35,473 nt of DNA, from positions 1-35,473 of the forward strand of contig NZ_DEXW01000021.1 of assembly GCF_002364335.1 (NCBI RefSeq), in the 5' to 3' direction. The notes below the pieces were generated by a model. The model made no database searches. It had not been told where the DNA came from and saw nothing but the letters and a program-made list of their open reading frames with translations. Positions 16,189 to 24,147 of this stretch are shown here, in pieces. The position numbers were made by a program, and so were the translations under genes. Each line of letters begins with the position of its first letter. Within the stretch, counting starts at the first letter, position 1. Source of the stretch: Winogradskyella sp. UBA3174. Lineage in GTDB: Bacteria; Bacteroidota; Bacteroidia; Flavobacteriales; Flavobacteriaceae.

Positions 16189-17877
16189 TTAAACCAGCTC
16201 TACAAACAAACCATCATCCGTTTTTTCTACTTTAGTTAGTCCATGTTTGCCTAAGCCTTTAAGGCCTTTATCCCAGCCTTTATTGCTTAAACCGGATTTT
16301 GATTTAAGAATATTTAAATCCATCCGTTTTTCAGCTTTTAAAGCTTCAAAAATAGCTTTTTCGTTATCACTTAAATCAACTTGTTTTCTTTCTGGTCGCA
16401 TCTGAGGGAAGAATAATACTTCCTGTATACTTTGGTTATTAGTTAAGAACATAATTAAACGATCCATACCAATTCCCATACCCGATGTTGGTGGCATTCC
16501 ATATTCTAGAGCACGTAAAAAGTCCTCGTCTATAAATTCTGTCGCCTCATCGTCACCTTTTTTAGCCAATTTTAATTGATGTTCAAAACGCTCACGTTGA
16601 TCTATTGGATCATTTAATTCGGAATACGCATTAGCTATTTCTTTTCCACAAACCATCAGCTCAAAACGTTCAGTAAGTTCTGGGTTTTCTCTGTGTTCTT
16701 TACAAAGTGGACTCATTTCTTTAGGATAGTCGGTAATGAATGTTGGTTGAATATAATTCCCTTCACATTTCTCACCAAAAATCTCATCAATTAGCTTGCC
16801 TTTGCCCATAGTTTCATCAACTTCGATGTGCATGCCTTTTGCAGCAGTTCTAATCTCATCTTCAGATTTATTATAAATGTCAAAACCTGTGAATTCTAGA
16901 ATAGAATCACGCATGGTAATACGCTTGTATGGTGCTTTAAAGTTGATTTTATGTTCACCAAAAGTCGCTTCAGATGTTCCGTTTACAGCATTAGCACAAT
17001 GTTCTAATAATTGTTCACAGAAATCCATCATCCAATTGTAATCTTTGTATGATACATAGATTTCCATAGCGGTAAATTCAGGATTATGCGTTCTGTCCAT
17101 CCCTTCGTTACGGAAGTTTTTAGAGAACTCATAAACACCATCAAAACCACCGACGATTAAACGTTTTAGATATAACTCGTTTGCAATTCGCATATACAAC
17201 GGAATATCTAAACTGTTGTGGTGCGTTGTAAAAGGCCTCGCAGCAGCTCCACCAGGAATTGGCTGTAATATTGGTGTCTCCACTTCAAAATAACCAGCAT
17301 CATTAAAAAATTGACGCATAGCATTAAATAGTTTTGTGCGTTTTACAAAGACTTCTTTGACGTGTGGATTTACAGCTAAATCTGCATAACGTTGTCTGTA
17401 ACGTTGTTCTGGATCTGTAAATGCATCGTAAGTTTTACCGTCTTTTTGTTTTGGTATTGGTAATGGTTTTAATGCTTTACTAAGCATTTTAAAGTTCTTC
17501 ACCATTACAGTCTTCTCACCAACTTGGGTTGTAAAAAGGGTGCCTTCTATACCAATGAAATCTCCTAAATCTAATAATTTTTTAAAGACGTCGTTGTACT
17601 TAGATTTGTCCTCGCCAGTACAAATTTCATCTCTATTAAAATACAATTGAATACGCCCTTCGCTATCTTGTAACTGAGCAAAAGATGCTTTTCCCTGAAT
17701 ATTAATAGCCATTAGACGACCTGCGATGATGACCTGTTTACCATCTTCAAAATCAGATTTAATCTGTTTAGAAGTGTGATCTACTGGAAATAAATCTGCT
17801 GGGTAAGGGTTAATTCCTAAAGCCCTTAATTTCCCCAGCTTTTCGCGTCGTACTAATTCTTGTTCTGAAAGTTGCAT
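16189..17877 (-). CDS. lysS: Lysyl-tRNA synthetase, class II
   Basis: LysS charges tRNA-Lys in the cytosol. The 562-residue protein has an N-terminal OB-fold anticodon domain (about 49-135) and a class II catalytic core. Motif 2 includes NFRNEGMDRTHNPEFTAMEI (254-273) and motif 3 is GMGIGMDRLIMFL (466-478). Residues after the core (498-562) add about 65 residues not found in the E. coli enzyme: SDNEKAIFEALKAEKRMDLN...GLSNKGWDKGLKGL, probably a small winged-helix-like domain seen in LysS of Bacteroidota. A -7 box (TAATTTTG) lies about 20 bases before the ATG and a terminator follows the stop, so it looks monocistronic. Confidence 0.97.
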   Translation of the reverse strand: MQLSEQELVRREKLGKLRALGINPYPADLFPVDHTSKQIKSDFEDGKQVIIAGRLMAINIQGKASFAQLQDSEGRIQLYFNRDEICTGEDKSKYNDVFKKLLDLGDFIGIEGTLFTTQVGEKTVMVKNFKMLSKALKPLPIPKQKDGKTYDAFTDPEQRYRQRYADLAVNPHVKEVFVKRTKLFNAMRQFFNDAGYFEVETPILQPIPGGAAARPFTTHHNSLDIPLYMRIANELYLKRLIVGGFDGVYEFSKNFRNEGMDRTHNPEFTAMEIYVSYKDYNWMMDFCEQLLEHCANAVNGTSEATFGEHKINFKAPYKRITMRDSILEFTGFDIYNKSEDEIRTAAKGMHIEVDETMGKGKLIDEIFGEKCEGNYIQPTFITDYPKEMSPLCKEHRENPELTERFELMVCGKEIANAYSELNDPIDQRERFEHQLKLAKKGDDEATEFIDEDFLRALEYGMPPTSGMGIGMDRLIMFLTNNQSIQEVLFFPQMRPERKQVDLSDNEKAIFEALKAEKRMDLNILKSKSGLSNKGWDKGLKGLGKHGLTKVEKTDDGLFVELV

Positions 17878-17896
17878 TCTTATTATTTTAGAAGTG

Positions 17897-17904
17897 CAAA
17901 ATTA
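17897..17904 (-). promoter_or_regulatory. Putative -7 element of lysS
   Basis: The minus strand reads TAATTTTG (TAnnTTTG) about 20 bases before the lysS ATG at 17877. No convincing -33 element was seen. Confidence 0.4.
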
Positions 17905-17934
17905 CACTATTTACAAAAATTATAGAACTCATTT

Positions 17935-18825
17935 TTAGTTTGATTTAATAACCTCTAGATTTTCTTTAAGATCTTTGTTTTCAGGATGAAGCTCAATCGC
18001 TTTTTCAAGAACATTTACTGCTTTTTCTTTTTGTCCACTAACACCTAATGTGTTGGCTAAACTCACATAAGTTATTGGTTCGTTTGGGAATAAGGCTGTA
18101 TTCAAAGTAAATACTTCAATAGCTTCATCTTTTCTATCTGTTTCATATAGAATTCGGCCGTATGTATTTAGTTCAAACATACTACTCACATTTCCTTCAA
18201 AGGATTTTACTAGTTTTTTACTTTTCTTTTGTAAACCTTTAATTCCTTTTTTCTTTAGAATAGAATTAATTGCGGTTACGATTTGATAGTTAGATTTATA
18301 ATCGTTTTTAGTAATAATATTCTGAATATCTTCTTCAAAAGTAGTAATTGGGTGTTCAATAATTCGGTTGACTTCATTTTCGTTTTTGTAAAAAATCACC
18401 GTTGGTACACGATGAATATTTAGCCCAACTTCCTCGTGCTGTGGACTTTGTTTATACATGTTTGCTTGTCTGCTTACTGCAATAACTGTTAATTGATCTA
18501 TCGGAAAATTACAAGCTTCTAATACTTTGTATAAAACAGGAACTTCTTGTTTGCTGTCTCCACACCAAGTTCCCATAAAAAGGGTGATTTGATAGTTTTT
18601 TAATTCTGAAGTAATTGCATTGATAATAGATAAATTTGGTTTATAGCTTTCATAATTTTTAGAAAACCAAGATTTATAATTGTCACCTTCTAAACCCGTT
18701 TTATCTATTTTACCTAGCAAGTATGCTGTCTGTTCATCTTTTGAAATTTCTTGATTTATAGATTGTGAATTTATTTGAAATACAACTGTTAATACAATTA
18801 TGATGCTTAAAATACTCGTTTTCAT
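17935..18825 (-). CDS. Thioredoxin-fold protein with C-terminal TPR-like repeats
   Basis: A 296-residue secreted protein: signal peptide (about 1-20), thioredoxin-like domain (about 65-175) and helical repeats at the end (about 210-292; LNTYGRILYETDRKDEAIEVF and AISLANTLG-like helices, TPR type). The active-site loop is GTWCGDS (85-91), so the usual CxxC is CxxS with only Cys88. The cis-proline is P141 in RVPTVIF. A one-cysteine site can bind or reduce glutathionylated partners or act as a sensor, but does not make the ordinary disulfide cycle. It lies about 95 bases downstream of the DUF1573 gene on the same strand, with a long palindrome between. Confidence 0.82.
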   Translation of the reverse strand: MKTSILSIIIVLTVVFQINSQSINQEISKDEQTAYLLGKIDKTGLEGDNYKSWFSKNYESYKPNLSIINAITSELKNYQITLFMGTWCGDSKQEVPVLYKVLEACNFPIDQLTVIAVSRQANMYKQSPQHEEVGLNIHRVPTVIFYKNENEVNRIIEHPITTFEEDIQNIITKNDYKSNYQIVTAINSILKKKGIKGLQKKSKKLVKSFEGNVSSMFELNTYGRILYETDRKDEAIEVFTLNTALFPNEPITYVSLANTLGVSGQKEKAVNVLEKAIELHPENKDLKENLEVIKSN

Positions 18826-18869
18826 TTTGATGATTTTATTTTTGAAATTTGGATTGATAGAGTGTAGAA

Positions 18870-18904
18870 ATTTGTCATTCTGAAACTAGTTCAGAATGAC
18901 AAAT
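18870..18904. repeat. Perfect 15-bp inverted repeat (possible dispersed repeat element)
   Basis: ATTTGTCATTCTGAA (18870-18884) and its exact complement (18890-18904) flank the 5-base loop ACTAG. There is no long T tract. The core GTCATTCTGAA is one I associate with short palindromic repeats scattered in flavobacterial genomes, but a second copy is not present in this window. It may instead be the 3'-end hairpin of the DUF1573 transcript (stop codon at 18920). Confidence 0.75.
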
Positions 18905-18919
18905 AATGAAATTCTAAAT

Positions 18920-19327
18920 TTACTTAGAAGCAACAATATTCCCTTTAATTTTAAGAATTTTGTGACCACCTTCCGCGTTAGAAGTTACAGTTATAGTCTT
19001 AGTAAAAGCTCCTAGTTTCTTAGTATTGTACTTAATCTCTAATTCGCCTGTTGCTCCAGGTTGAATCGGTGCTTTAGAATAACTTGGAACTGTGCATCCA
19101 CAACTCGTTATTACCTTTGTTATTAGCAAAGGTGCTTCACCAGTGTTAGTAAATGTGAAGATTCTGGTACCATCAGAGTTTTGGGCTATAGTACCATAAT
19201 TAATAATTTCAGTTTTAAATTTAATAATAGCGACTTTACTATCGTATTTATCAAATTCGGTTGGTGCTGCGTTAAAAAAACTTAGTGCTAATACTAAAAG
19301 AATGGCAATGTTAAATGTTCGTTTCAT
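18920..19327 (-). CDS. DUF1573 domain protein
   Basis: A 135-residue exported protein with a signal peptide (about 1-20, cleavage near FNAAP). The mature part is a single Ig-like beta domain of the DUF1573 family: NYGTIAQNSDGTRIFTFTNTG (43-63), then SCGCTVPSYSKAPIQPGATG (75-94) with the C76-G-C78 motif that is typical of the family, and ITVTSNAEGG. Such proteins are widespread in Bacteroidota and thought to be envelope proteins, but without assigned activity. The gene sits directly downstream of the membrane LuxR regulator (109 bases) in the same direction. Confidence 0.9.
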   Translation of the reverse strand: MKRTFNIAILLVLALSFFNAAPTEFDKYDSKVAIIKFKTEIINYGTIAQNSDGTRIFTFTNTGEAPLLITKVITSCGCTVPSYSKAPIQPGATGELEIKYNTKKLGAFTKTITVTSNAEGGHKILKIKGNIVASK

Positions 19328-19435
19328 GATAAAAATGTTTTATAATTAATATGAAACAAACATCAAGATTATAGATGTGAATTTTGAAAACTGAAGGTTG
19401 GAAATGAGTACTAGTCCCTAGGTTGAATTTTATAA

Positions 19436-20491
19436 CTATTTAGTAAACAGCGACTTTACATTATCTCTAGATTGCACATTTAACTTTTTATAAATGTTAT
19501 TTGTGTGGGATTTCACAGTGCTGACACTTAAGAAAAGTGATTCTGCGATGTCTTTATTAGTTTTATTAAGCAGTAAATGTTCTAAAACAACTTGTTCTTG
19601 CTTTGATAATTTAGCCTTTAAATCTTCAGTTTTCGATTGTTTATGTTTCCAGAACTTATAAAGTAGAATGACATTCAAAATTCCTGAAAAAGCTAAAATA
19701 GCATAAAGATAAAAGCGCCAATTAAAAGTAGTATTGCCAAGTGGTGCAGATAACATATAACGATCTGATTCTAGTTCATTGGTGTACTGTTGTGTGTATG
19801 GAGCATTAGGATACTTAGTCTCTAATCGTACTTTGAGGTTGTCGTAGTAGATGTTATTTTTTAAATCTTCAACATAATAATTATGTAAATCACTACTTCT
19901 GTCAGATAAGTAAGAATAAATATAAAGTTCTGCAATAGGTTCCTTTAATGCTTCTCCAAAATATTGTAAGGTCTTAAACCATTTTTTATTATTTAGTTTG
20001 CGGTTAGCTTCACTTCTAAACTCACCATAAGCAAAGCGCATATCATTTTTAAGCGAATCTATTTTTACAAAAGCATTAGCCTTAGGGTTGTTGGATTCTA
20101 TGGTGCAGAAAACCTGATTACCAAAGGAAAATGGCAACTTTAAAGTATCTGTATTTGTTGCTATAAATAGTAACTCTTCGCTATCACTGCAATGGCCATT
20201 AAAATGATTTAAATCTTGCTGTACCTCTGAGCATTTATCTACGTGTATGCGATAAATTCGGTTTTCTGTATCTAGCATGTTACCTTTAAACTCAAAGAAA
20301 CCTGTTTCGTCTGCAGAAGTTTTAGCAATAATTTGCTCAGAATATACACCAGACATTTTCCTATAATCTTCAACAACAGAGAGGTAGACTGTATTTTGCC
20401 ACTCATCTGGATCTATGTAACCAGAAAAAGAGTATTGCGCTTGACATACTGCTGAGAAAGCCAATAAAACTAGAATTATTCTAAATCGCAT
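19436..20491 (-). CDS. Membrane-bound LuxR-type transcription regulator with periplasmic domain
   Basis: The 351-residue protein joins an exported part with a cytoplasmic DNA-binding domain. A signal peptide (about 1-18, VCQAQ) is followed by a periplasmic region (about 20-255). This begins YSFSGYIDPDEWQNTVYLSV, a DUF4369-like beta strand pattern, and continues as a helical segment. One transmembrane helix lies at 259-280. The LuxR/GerE helix-turn-helix is at 293-349 (LSKQEQVVLEHLLLNKTNKD, then SVSTVKSHTNNIYKKL). No receiver or kinase domain is present, so it appears to be a one-component sensor that binds DNA from the membrane. Targets may include the downstream DUF1573 and thioredoxin-TPR genes, which is inference from position. 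Confidence 0.85.
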   Translation of the reverse strand: MRFRIILVLLAFSAVCQAQYSFSGYIDPDEWQNTVYLSVVEDYRKMSGVYSEQIIAKTSADETGFFEFKGNMLDTENRIYRIHVDKCSEVQQDLNHFNGHCSDSEELLFIATNTDTLKLPFSFGNQVFCTIESNNPKANAFVKIDSLKNDMRFAYGEFRSEANRKLNNKKWFKTLQYFGEALKEPIAELYIYSYLSDRSSDLHNYYVEDLKNNIYYDNLKVRLETKYPNAPYTQQYTNELESDRYMLSAPLGNTTFNWRFYLYAILAFSGILNVILLYKFWKHKQSKTEDLKAKLSKQEQVVLEHLLLNKTNKDIAESLFLSVSTVKSHTNNIYKKLNVQSRDNVKSLFTK

Positions 20492-20602
20492 AAAACGAAA
20501 CTACATAATTTAAAAATACTTTGAAACAACTTGAGGTTAAATAGTGTAACAAATTAAACCTAATTACGACATATCGGTACATCAAAATCATTAAACGAAA
20601 TT

Positions 20603-20761
20603 ATGAGTATCTGGCGTGTTATACTTTCCATTATTTGCCCTCCTTTAGCGGTTTTAGACAAAGGCTGTGGTTCTATTGTAATTACTTTTTTATTGTGGCT
20701 CTGTGGTTGGGTTCCTGGTGTTATTGCAGCACTTGTTATTTTGAATAATCCCGAAAAATAG
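20603..20761 (+). CDS. YqaE/Pmp3 family membrane peptide
   Basis: A 52-residue frame from ATG at 20603 to TAG at 20761. It reads ICPPLAVLDKGCGSIVITFL (11-30) and LWLCGWVPGVIAALVILNNP (31-50): two hydrophobic helices with the CPPLAV...G motif of the UPF0057 (YqaE/Pmp3) family. Members are small inner-membrane proteins linked to salt and membrane-potential stress in yeast and plants; the bacterial role is unclear. It is divergent from the LuxR-type regulator, which starts 111 bases away, and it lies 70 bases upstream of lipB. Confidence 0.9.
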   Translation: MSIWRVILSIICPPLAVLDKGCGSIVITFLLWLCGWVPGVIAALVILNNPEK

Positions 20762-20818
20762 CATTCCTTTTATAGTATTCAGAAGAGAGCAGGTGGCTTA
20801 ATTTATTTTAAATAGTTG

Positions 20819-20826
20819 TAATTTTG
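20819..20826 (+). promoter_or_regulatory. Putative -7 element of lipB
   Basis: TAATTTTG matches TAnnTTTG and ends 5 bases before the ATG at 20832. If active, the lipB message would be nearly leaderless from that ATG, or start just before the alternative ATG at 20841. Confidence 0.4.
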
Positions 20827-20831
20827 TCCTA

Positions 20832-21530
20832 ATGAATAAAATGATAAAATTTCAAGATTTAGGATCTAAAGATTTTAAAGCCACTTGGGATTACCAAGAA
20901 ACGCTTTTTAAAGCCATTTTAGATACTAAAATAAAGAATAGGAGAGAAGCAGCTGGTTTAGAAACTGATAATCATTTTCTCTTTGTAGAGCACCCTCACG
21001 TTTATACTTTAGGTAAAAGCGGAGATCTTACTAATCTATTACTTTCTGAAGCACAATTAACTGAGAAAGGTGCAACGTTTTACAAAATTAATAGAGGAGG
21101 AGATATAACGTATCATGGACCTGGGCAAATTGTAGGGTATCCAATTTTAGACTTAGATAATTTCTTTACAGATATTCATAAATACCTTCGTCTTTTAGAA
21201 GAAATTATAATTCTCACTTTAGCAGAATACGGTTTAAAAACAGAACGCAGCCCTGGTGAAACTGGTGTGTGGCTAGATGTTGGAACACCATTTGCGCGTA
21301 AAATTTGTGCTATGGGAGTTAGGGCAAGTCGTTGGGTGACAATGCATGGTTTTGCTCTTAATGTGAATGCAGATTTAGGTTATTTTGATAATATAATTCC
21401 ATGCGGAATTAGAGGCAAAGCTGTAACGTCTTTAAATATAGAATTGGGTGTTGATACAGTTGATGAAGCAGAACTTAAAACAAAGCTTTTAAAGCATTTT
21501 GCGGATTTGTTTGAGGCTCGTTTTGTTTGA
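20832..21530 (+). CDS. lipB: Octanoyltransferase (lipoate-protein ligase B)
   Basis: LipB moves octanoate from acyl carrier protein to the lipoyl domains of 2-oxoacid dehydrogenases and the glycine cleavage system, the first step of lipoate synthesis, in the cytosol. The 232-residue length is normal. FVEHPHVYTLGKSG (51-64), RGGDITYHGPGQIVGYP (88-104) and KICAMGVRASRWVTMHG (157-173) are the family blocks. The catalytic pair should be K157 and C191 (PCGIRGKAVTSL). The start at 20832 (MNKMIKFQDLG) may be three codons too early, with MIKFQDLG at 20841 the alternative. lipA is not in the window. Confidence 0.96.
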   Translation: MNKMIKFQDLGSKDFKATWDYQETLFKAILDTKIKNRREAAGLETDNHFLFVEHPHVYTLGKSGDLTNLLLSEAQLTEKGATFYKINRGGDITYHGPGQIVGYPILDLDNFFTDIHKYLRLLEEIIILTLAEYGLKTERSPGETGVWLDVGTPFARKICAMGVRASRWVTMHGFALNVNADLGYFDNIIPCGIRGKAVTSLNIELGVDTVDEAELKTKLLKHFADLFEARFV

Positions 21531-21657
21531 CTTTAATGATATGAATCCAATACAATTTTCAAATTAAATACAAAGACATTTTATTAACAGTTAAGAATAT
21601 TGCTGGGTACTGTTTAAGTAAAAAGGATTTCTAAGAGTGAAATTAGGGTAAATTTTA

Positions 21658-21665
21658 TATTTTTG
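21658..21665 (+). promoter_or_regulatory. Putative -7 element of the internal-repeat secreted protein
   Basis: TATTTTTG fits TAnnTTTG and stands 24 bases before the ATG at 21690. A -33 element is not obvious. Confidence 0.4.
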
Positions 21666-21689
21666 TGAAGTAATTAAAAACAATATATC

Positions 21690-22061
21690 ATGAATAAATT
21701 TTTATTTTTTACATTTCTTTTTGCCTTTACTGCGACAATATCAGCACAAAAATTACCTCCAGTTAAGAGTATTAAAAAAGATGCAGTAGCATCAGTATCT
21801 AAAGAAAAGCCAAACGTAGATGACCAAGTAAAAAAAGCTTTGATGAAGGACGAAGGTTTACAAAAAGAAACAATAGACTATTTAAAGTCTAATCCAGAAA
21901 CTGCTAAATCATTAGCAGGTATCGCAACAAAAAACAAAGGTTCAAATAAGGGAATTATGAAATCAATTTTAGGTGATAAAGATTTATCTACAGCCGCGGT
22001 TGAGTTTATTACAAAAAACCCAAAATTATTAAACAAAGCAATGAAATTAGTTGGAATGTAA
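21690..22061 (+). CDS. Secreted protein of two 42-residue-spaced helical repeats
   Basis: A 123-residue protein with a signal peptide (MNKFLFFTFLFAFTATISAQ, cut after SAQ). I do not recognise its family. The mature part contains two copies of one helical unit in register: LMKDEGLQKETIDYLKSNPE (51-70) and ILGDKDLSTAAVEFITKNPK (93-112). They have the same pattern of D, L, I/V, acidic, Y/F, L/I and an Asn-Pro pair at an offset of exactly 42 residues. The linker is Lys/Gly-rich. The fold is likely a small helical bundle in the periplasm. A good terminator follows, so it is transcribed alone. Confidence 0.75.
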   Translation: MNKFLFFTFLFAFTATISAQKLPPVKSIKKDAVASVSKEKPNVDDQVKKALMKDEGLQKETIDYLKSNPETAKSLAGIATKNKGSNKGIMKSILGDKDLSTAAVEFITKNPKLLNKAMKLVGM

Positions 22062-22087
22062 ATTTCCACTTTTTTGACTTAATTATT

Positions 22088-22119
22088 AAACGATTCTTGA
22101 GAAAGGGTCGTTTTTTTTT
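22088..22119 (+). terminator. Terminator with GAGA tetraloop
   Basis: AAACGATTCTT (22088-22098) pairs with AAGGGTCGTTT (22103-22113) through 11 pairs, two of them G-U, around a GAGA (GNRA) loop, and is followed by nine T. It follows the gene ending at 22061. Confidence 0.8.
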
Positions 22120-22138
22120 GAGGTAAATTAAAGAGTTA

Positions 22139-22279
22139 TTAGAGTTTATTGGCTCGATAGAGCCGAAATTTATTAAGTAGAGTAGAGTTTTTGATTTCCC
22201 TTAATGCCTTTTATAAAAATCGTTTAAAGGTTTCTTTATAAATCAACCATTCATCAATTTCCCAATCTAAAAATAAACT
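22139..22279 (-). pseudogene. Possible small gene remnant
   Basis: On the minus strand a frame reads LFLDWEIDEWLIYKETFKRFL, then a TAA, then KALREIKNSTLLNKFRLYRA to a stop at 22139-22141. The amino-acid composition is protein-like on both sides of the stop, and no start codon precedes it. I read it as the tail of a lost gene, but it is too short to be certain. The rest of the 257 bases between 22061 and 22319 holds the terminator and nothing else I can name. Confidence 0.3.
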
Positions 22280-22318
22280 TCATTAAGAATTTCTCTTAAA
22301 AAAATATTAAGAAAGAGT

Positions 22319-22543
22319 TTATTCTATAATTTCGTAGTCAATACTCAATTTTCGTAGAGCTCTTAGAGCAGAACCAGAGTTTTTATCTGACACTTCAATA
22401 TCTACAGCATCACCTTCTAATAGGATGTCTGTGAGTTCGTTTGCTAACGATTCGCTTACATTAGATGAAATCTCTGCAATACATTTGGCTATGGCTCTTT
22501 TGTCTGGTCTTTGAGTATCGCAAGACAATAGGTTTAATTTCAT
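22319..22543 (-). CDS. Orphan hypothetical protein of 74 residues
   Basis: A 74-residue protein, not recognised. It starts MKLNLLSCDTQRPDKRAIAK, is acidic overall (NELTDILLEGDAVDIEVSD in the middle) and ends ALRALRKLSIDYEIIE. No signal peptide or membrane helix is visible. A pattern of helix, helix, strand, helix, strand would suit a small alpha/beta fold in the cytosol. It sits between two broken reading frames (22139-22279 and 22679-22965), yet its own frame is intact, which suggests it is under selection or recently arrived. No obvious terminator follows. Confidence 0.6.
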   Translation of the reverse strand: MKLNLLSCDTQRPDKRAIAKCIAEISSNVSESLANELTDILLEGDAVDIEVSDKNSGSALRALRKLSIDYEIIE

Positions 22544-22678
22544 AATTATAATTTATAACTGCAATATACTACAGTTAAGATTAGATAGTTAGATATTGTA
22601 CTTAAACCAGTTTTAATTATTAACCCACAATGTATTTGATAAATAATTAATTTGGTTTAAAAGTATTTCAATTTAAGT

Positions 22679-22965
22679 TTACTTTTTTGCTTTTTTAAAT
22701 AATCGTAAAATTCCAAAAACAATTAACGCTTGTACAATAGTATTACAAAGAATTACAAGTCAAAAAAACTTATTGAGGCTCTGTAAATAGGATGCTAAGC
22801 AAATAATCGATTCCATAAATTGGTTGGAAAAGAAATAAGTTCATCAATAATTTTGAATAGAAAATTAGGCTCATAACTACTGACCATATAAGACATTGAA
22901 AAGCCTAACGCAAGATGAATTAATAAGACTATGATGCATATTTTAAAGACTATTTTATTAGTTAT
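22679..22965 (-). pseudogene. Broken small membrane protein gene
   Basis: The minus strand can be read as TNKIVFKICIIVLLIHLALG, SYMVSSYEPNFLFKIIDELI, SFPTNLWNRLFA, TAG (22795-22797), HPIYRASISFF. After a frameshift near a run of seven T it continues VILCNTIVQALIVFGILRLF and ends KKAKK at TAA 22679-22681. There are two hydrophobic segments, near the ends, as in a two-helix membrane protein of about 95 residues. The expected start codon is ATA (22963-22965) where ATG would fit. The shifted frame has TGA where Trp is plausible. The start lies 2 bases after the nucleoid-associated gene's stop, so the intact gene would have been its operon partner. No family recognised. Confidence 0.6.
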
Positions 22966-22967
22966 TT

Positions 22968-24017
22968 TTAGGATTCAGCATTAAAAAAGACCTTGTAAAA
23001 GTGCATTTTTTTTTCATCATCATATCCGCGTTCTAAATATTCAGCCGAAGCGTCAGGTGCATCAACATCAAGTTTTATTTGAATGTTGGTATCGAGTTTT
23101 ATTTCGGTTTTAATCTTTTGTTTTTGTTTTTTTAAGGCAATTTCTGAGACGTCGAATTGGTTTCTAATTAGTACTTTATTGTCAGTTTCGTAGATTTTTT
23201 TATAATCTTCAAAAAGTTGAATATGATTTTCTTCATCAAAAACTTCTCCTTTAAACGTTTCGATATTTACAATTTCGTTTTCTTTAAAAAAGTCGACTGT
23301 TTTTGCTAAAAAATTACTTTGTTCTTGCCCACCATAATTAGGCTGCAACACTTCCTTTGAAAACTCTCTACAAAGCTCAATACAATTCTTTGTGTGTTGG
23401 TTGCTATCGTCGGGATATTTAATGTTTAAAAAACTCTTAATCCAATATTGTGTATCGTAAGTATTGTTGTCTACACTTAAGACAATTTTGCCTTCCATAT
23501 CAGATGTATTTAAGATTAAACAACCTTTATCTACTTTCTTTGCTTGGATGCCTTTTTGAACTAAAATATCATAGCTATTTTGTTCTAAATACGTTTGAAA
23601 AAACTCTGTTTTATTTTCAATTTTAAAGATGCCAATTGCGTCTGTGAAATAGTCTTCATATTGCACGTTTTCAAAATGACAGATTAGTACATCACCAGTC
23701 TTTATTTGTGCTGAATTACTTTGTTCAAAAAGATGTGTAACAATGTGTTTTGAAAGATCAACAAAATCAGAATCATCTGAAAATAGTTGGTCGCTGTAAG
23801 TATTGATTTCGTTAAGTCCGACATCACTATGATGATGAAATCTATAGCTTTCAGCTACGCTTACAAAAGGCTTTAAAAGGTATGGTAACATTAAATTATA
23901 AGTAGCTTCATCAAAATCTACAGGGTCATTAGAAAATGCATTTTTTGTACCATTAAACTTGTTGCCAACTTTGTGAATTATACAGCTTTTTATAGATGCT
24001 TTTTGTCGTTTTATCAT
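22968..24017 (-). CDS. Nucleoid-associated protein (NdpA/YejK type)
   Basis: A 349-residue cytosolic protein that I recognise as the 37-kDa nucleoid-associated family (PF04245), DNA-associated proteins of poorly defined role. The N-terminus has IKSCIIHKVGNKFNGTKNAF and YLLKPFVSVAESYRFHHHSD. The middle has GDVLICHFENVQYEDYFTDA and the typical IGIFKIENK. The C-terminus has DVSEIALKKQKQKIKTEIKL and IQIKLDVDAPDASAEYLERG, followed by KKMHFYKVFFN. Length and layout agree with Bacteroidota members. It would have been co-transcribed with the broken membrane protein gene immediately downstream. Confidence 0.85.
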   Translation of the reverse strand: MIKRQKASIKSCIIHKVGNKFNGTKNAFSNDPVDFDEATYNLMLPYLLKPFVSVAESYRFHHHSDVGLNEINTYSDQLFSDDSDFVDLSKHIVTHLFEQSNSAQIKTGDVLICHFENVQYEDYFTDAIGIFKIENKTEFFQTYLEQNSYDILVQKGIQAKKVDKGCLILNTSDMEGKIVLSVDNNTYDTQYWIKSFLNIKYPDDSNQHTKNCIELCREFSKEVLQPNYGGQEQSNFLAKTVDFFKENEIVNIETFKGEVFDEENHIQLFEDYKKIYETDNKVLIRNQFDVSEIALKKQKQKIKTEIKLDTNIQIKLDVDAPDASAEYLERGYDDEKKMHFYKVFFNAES

Positions 24018-24147
24018 TAGTTTGTTGCTATCTAAATTTTGATACTACAATACTACAAAACGGAAGGCTTAAAAATAAGCAAACATTAAAATAAATTTTC
24101 TTTTCTAGAGGTAGATCTCTTAGCTACTTCTTTTGCAAAATAAAGAC

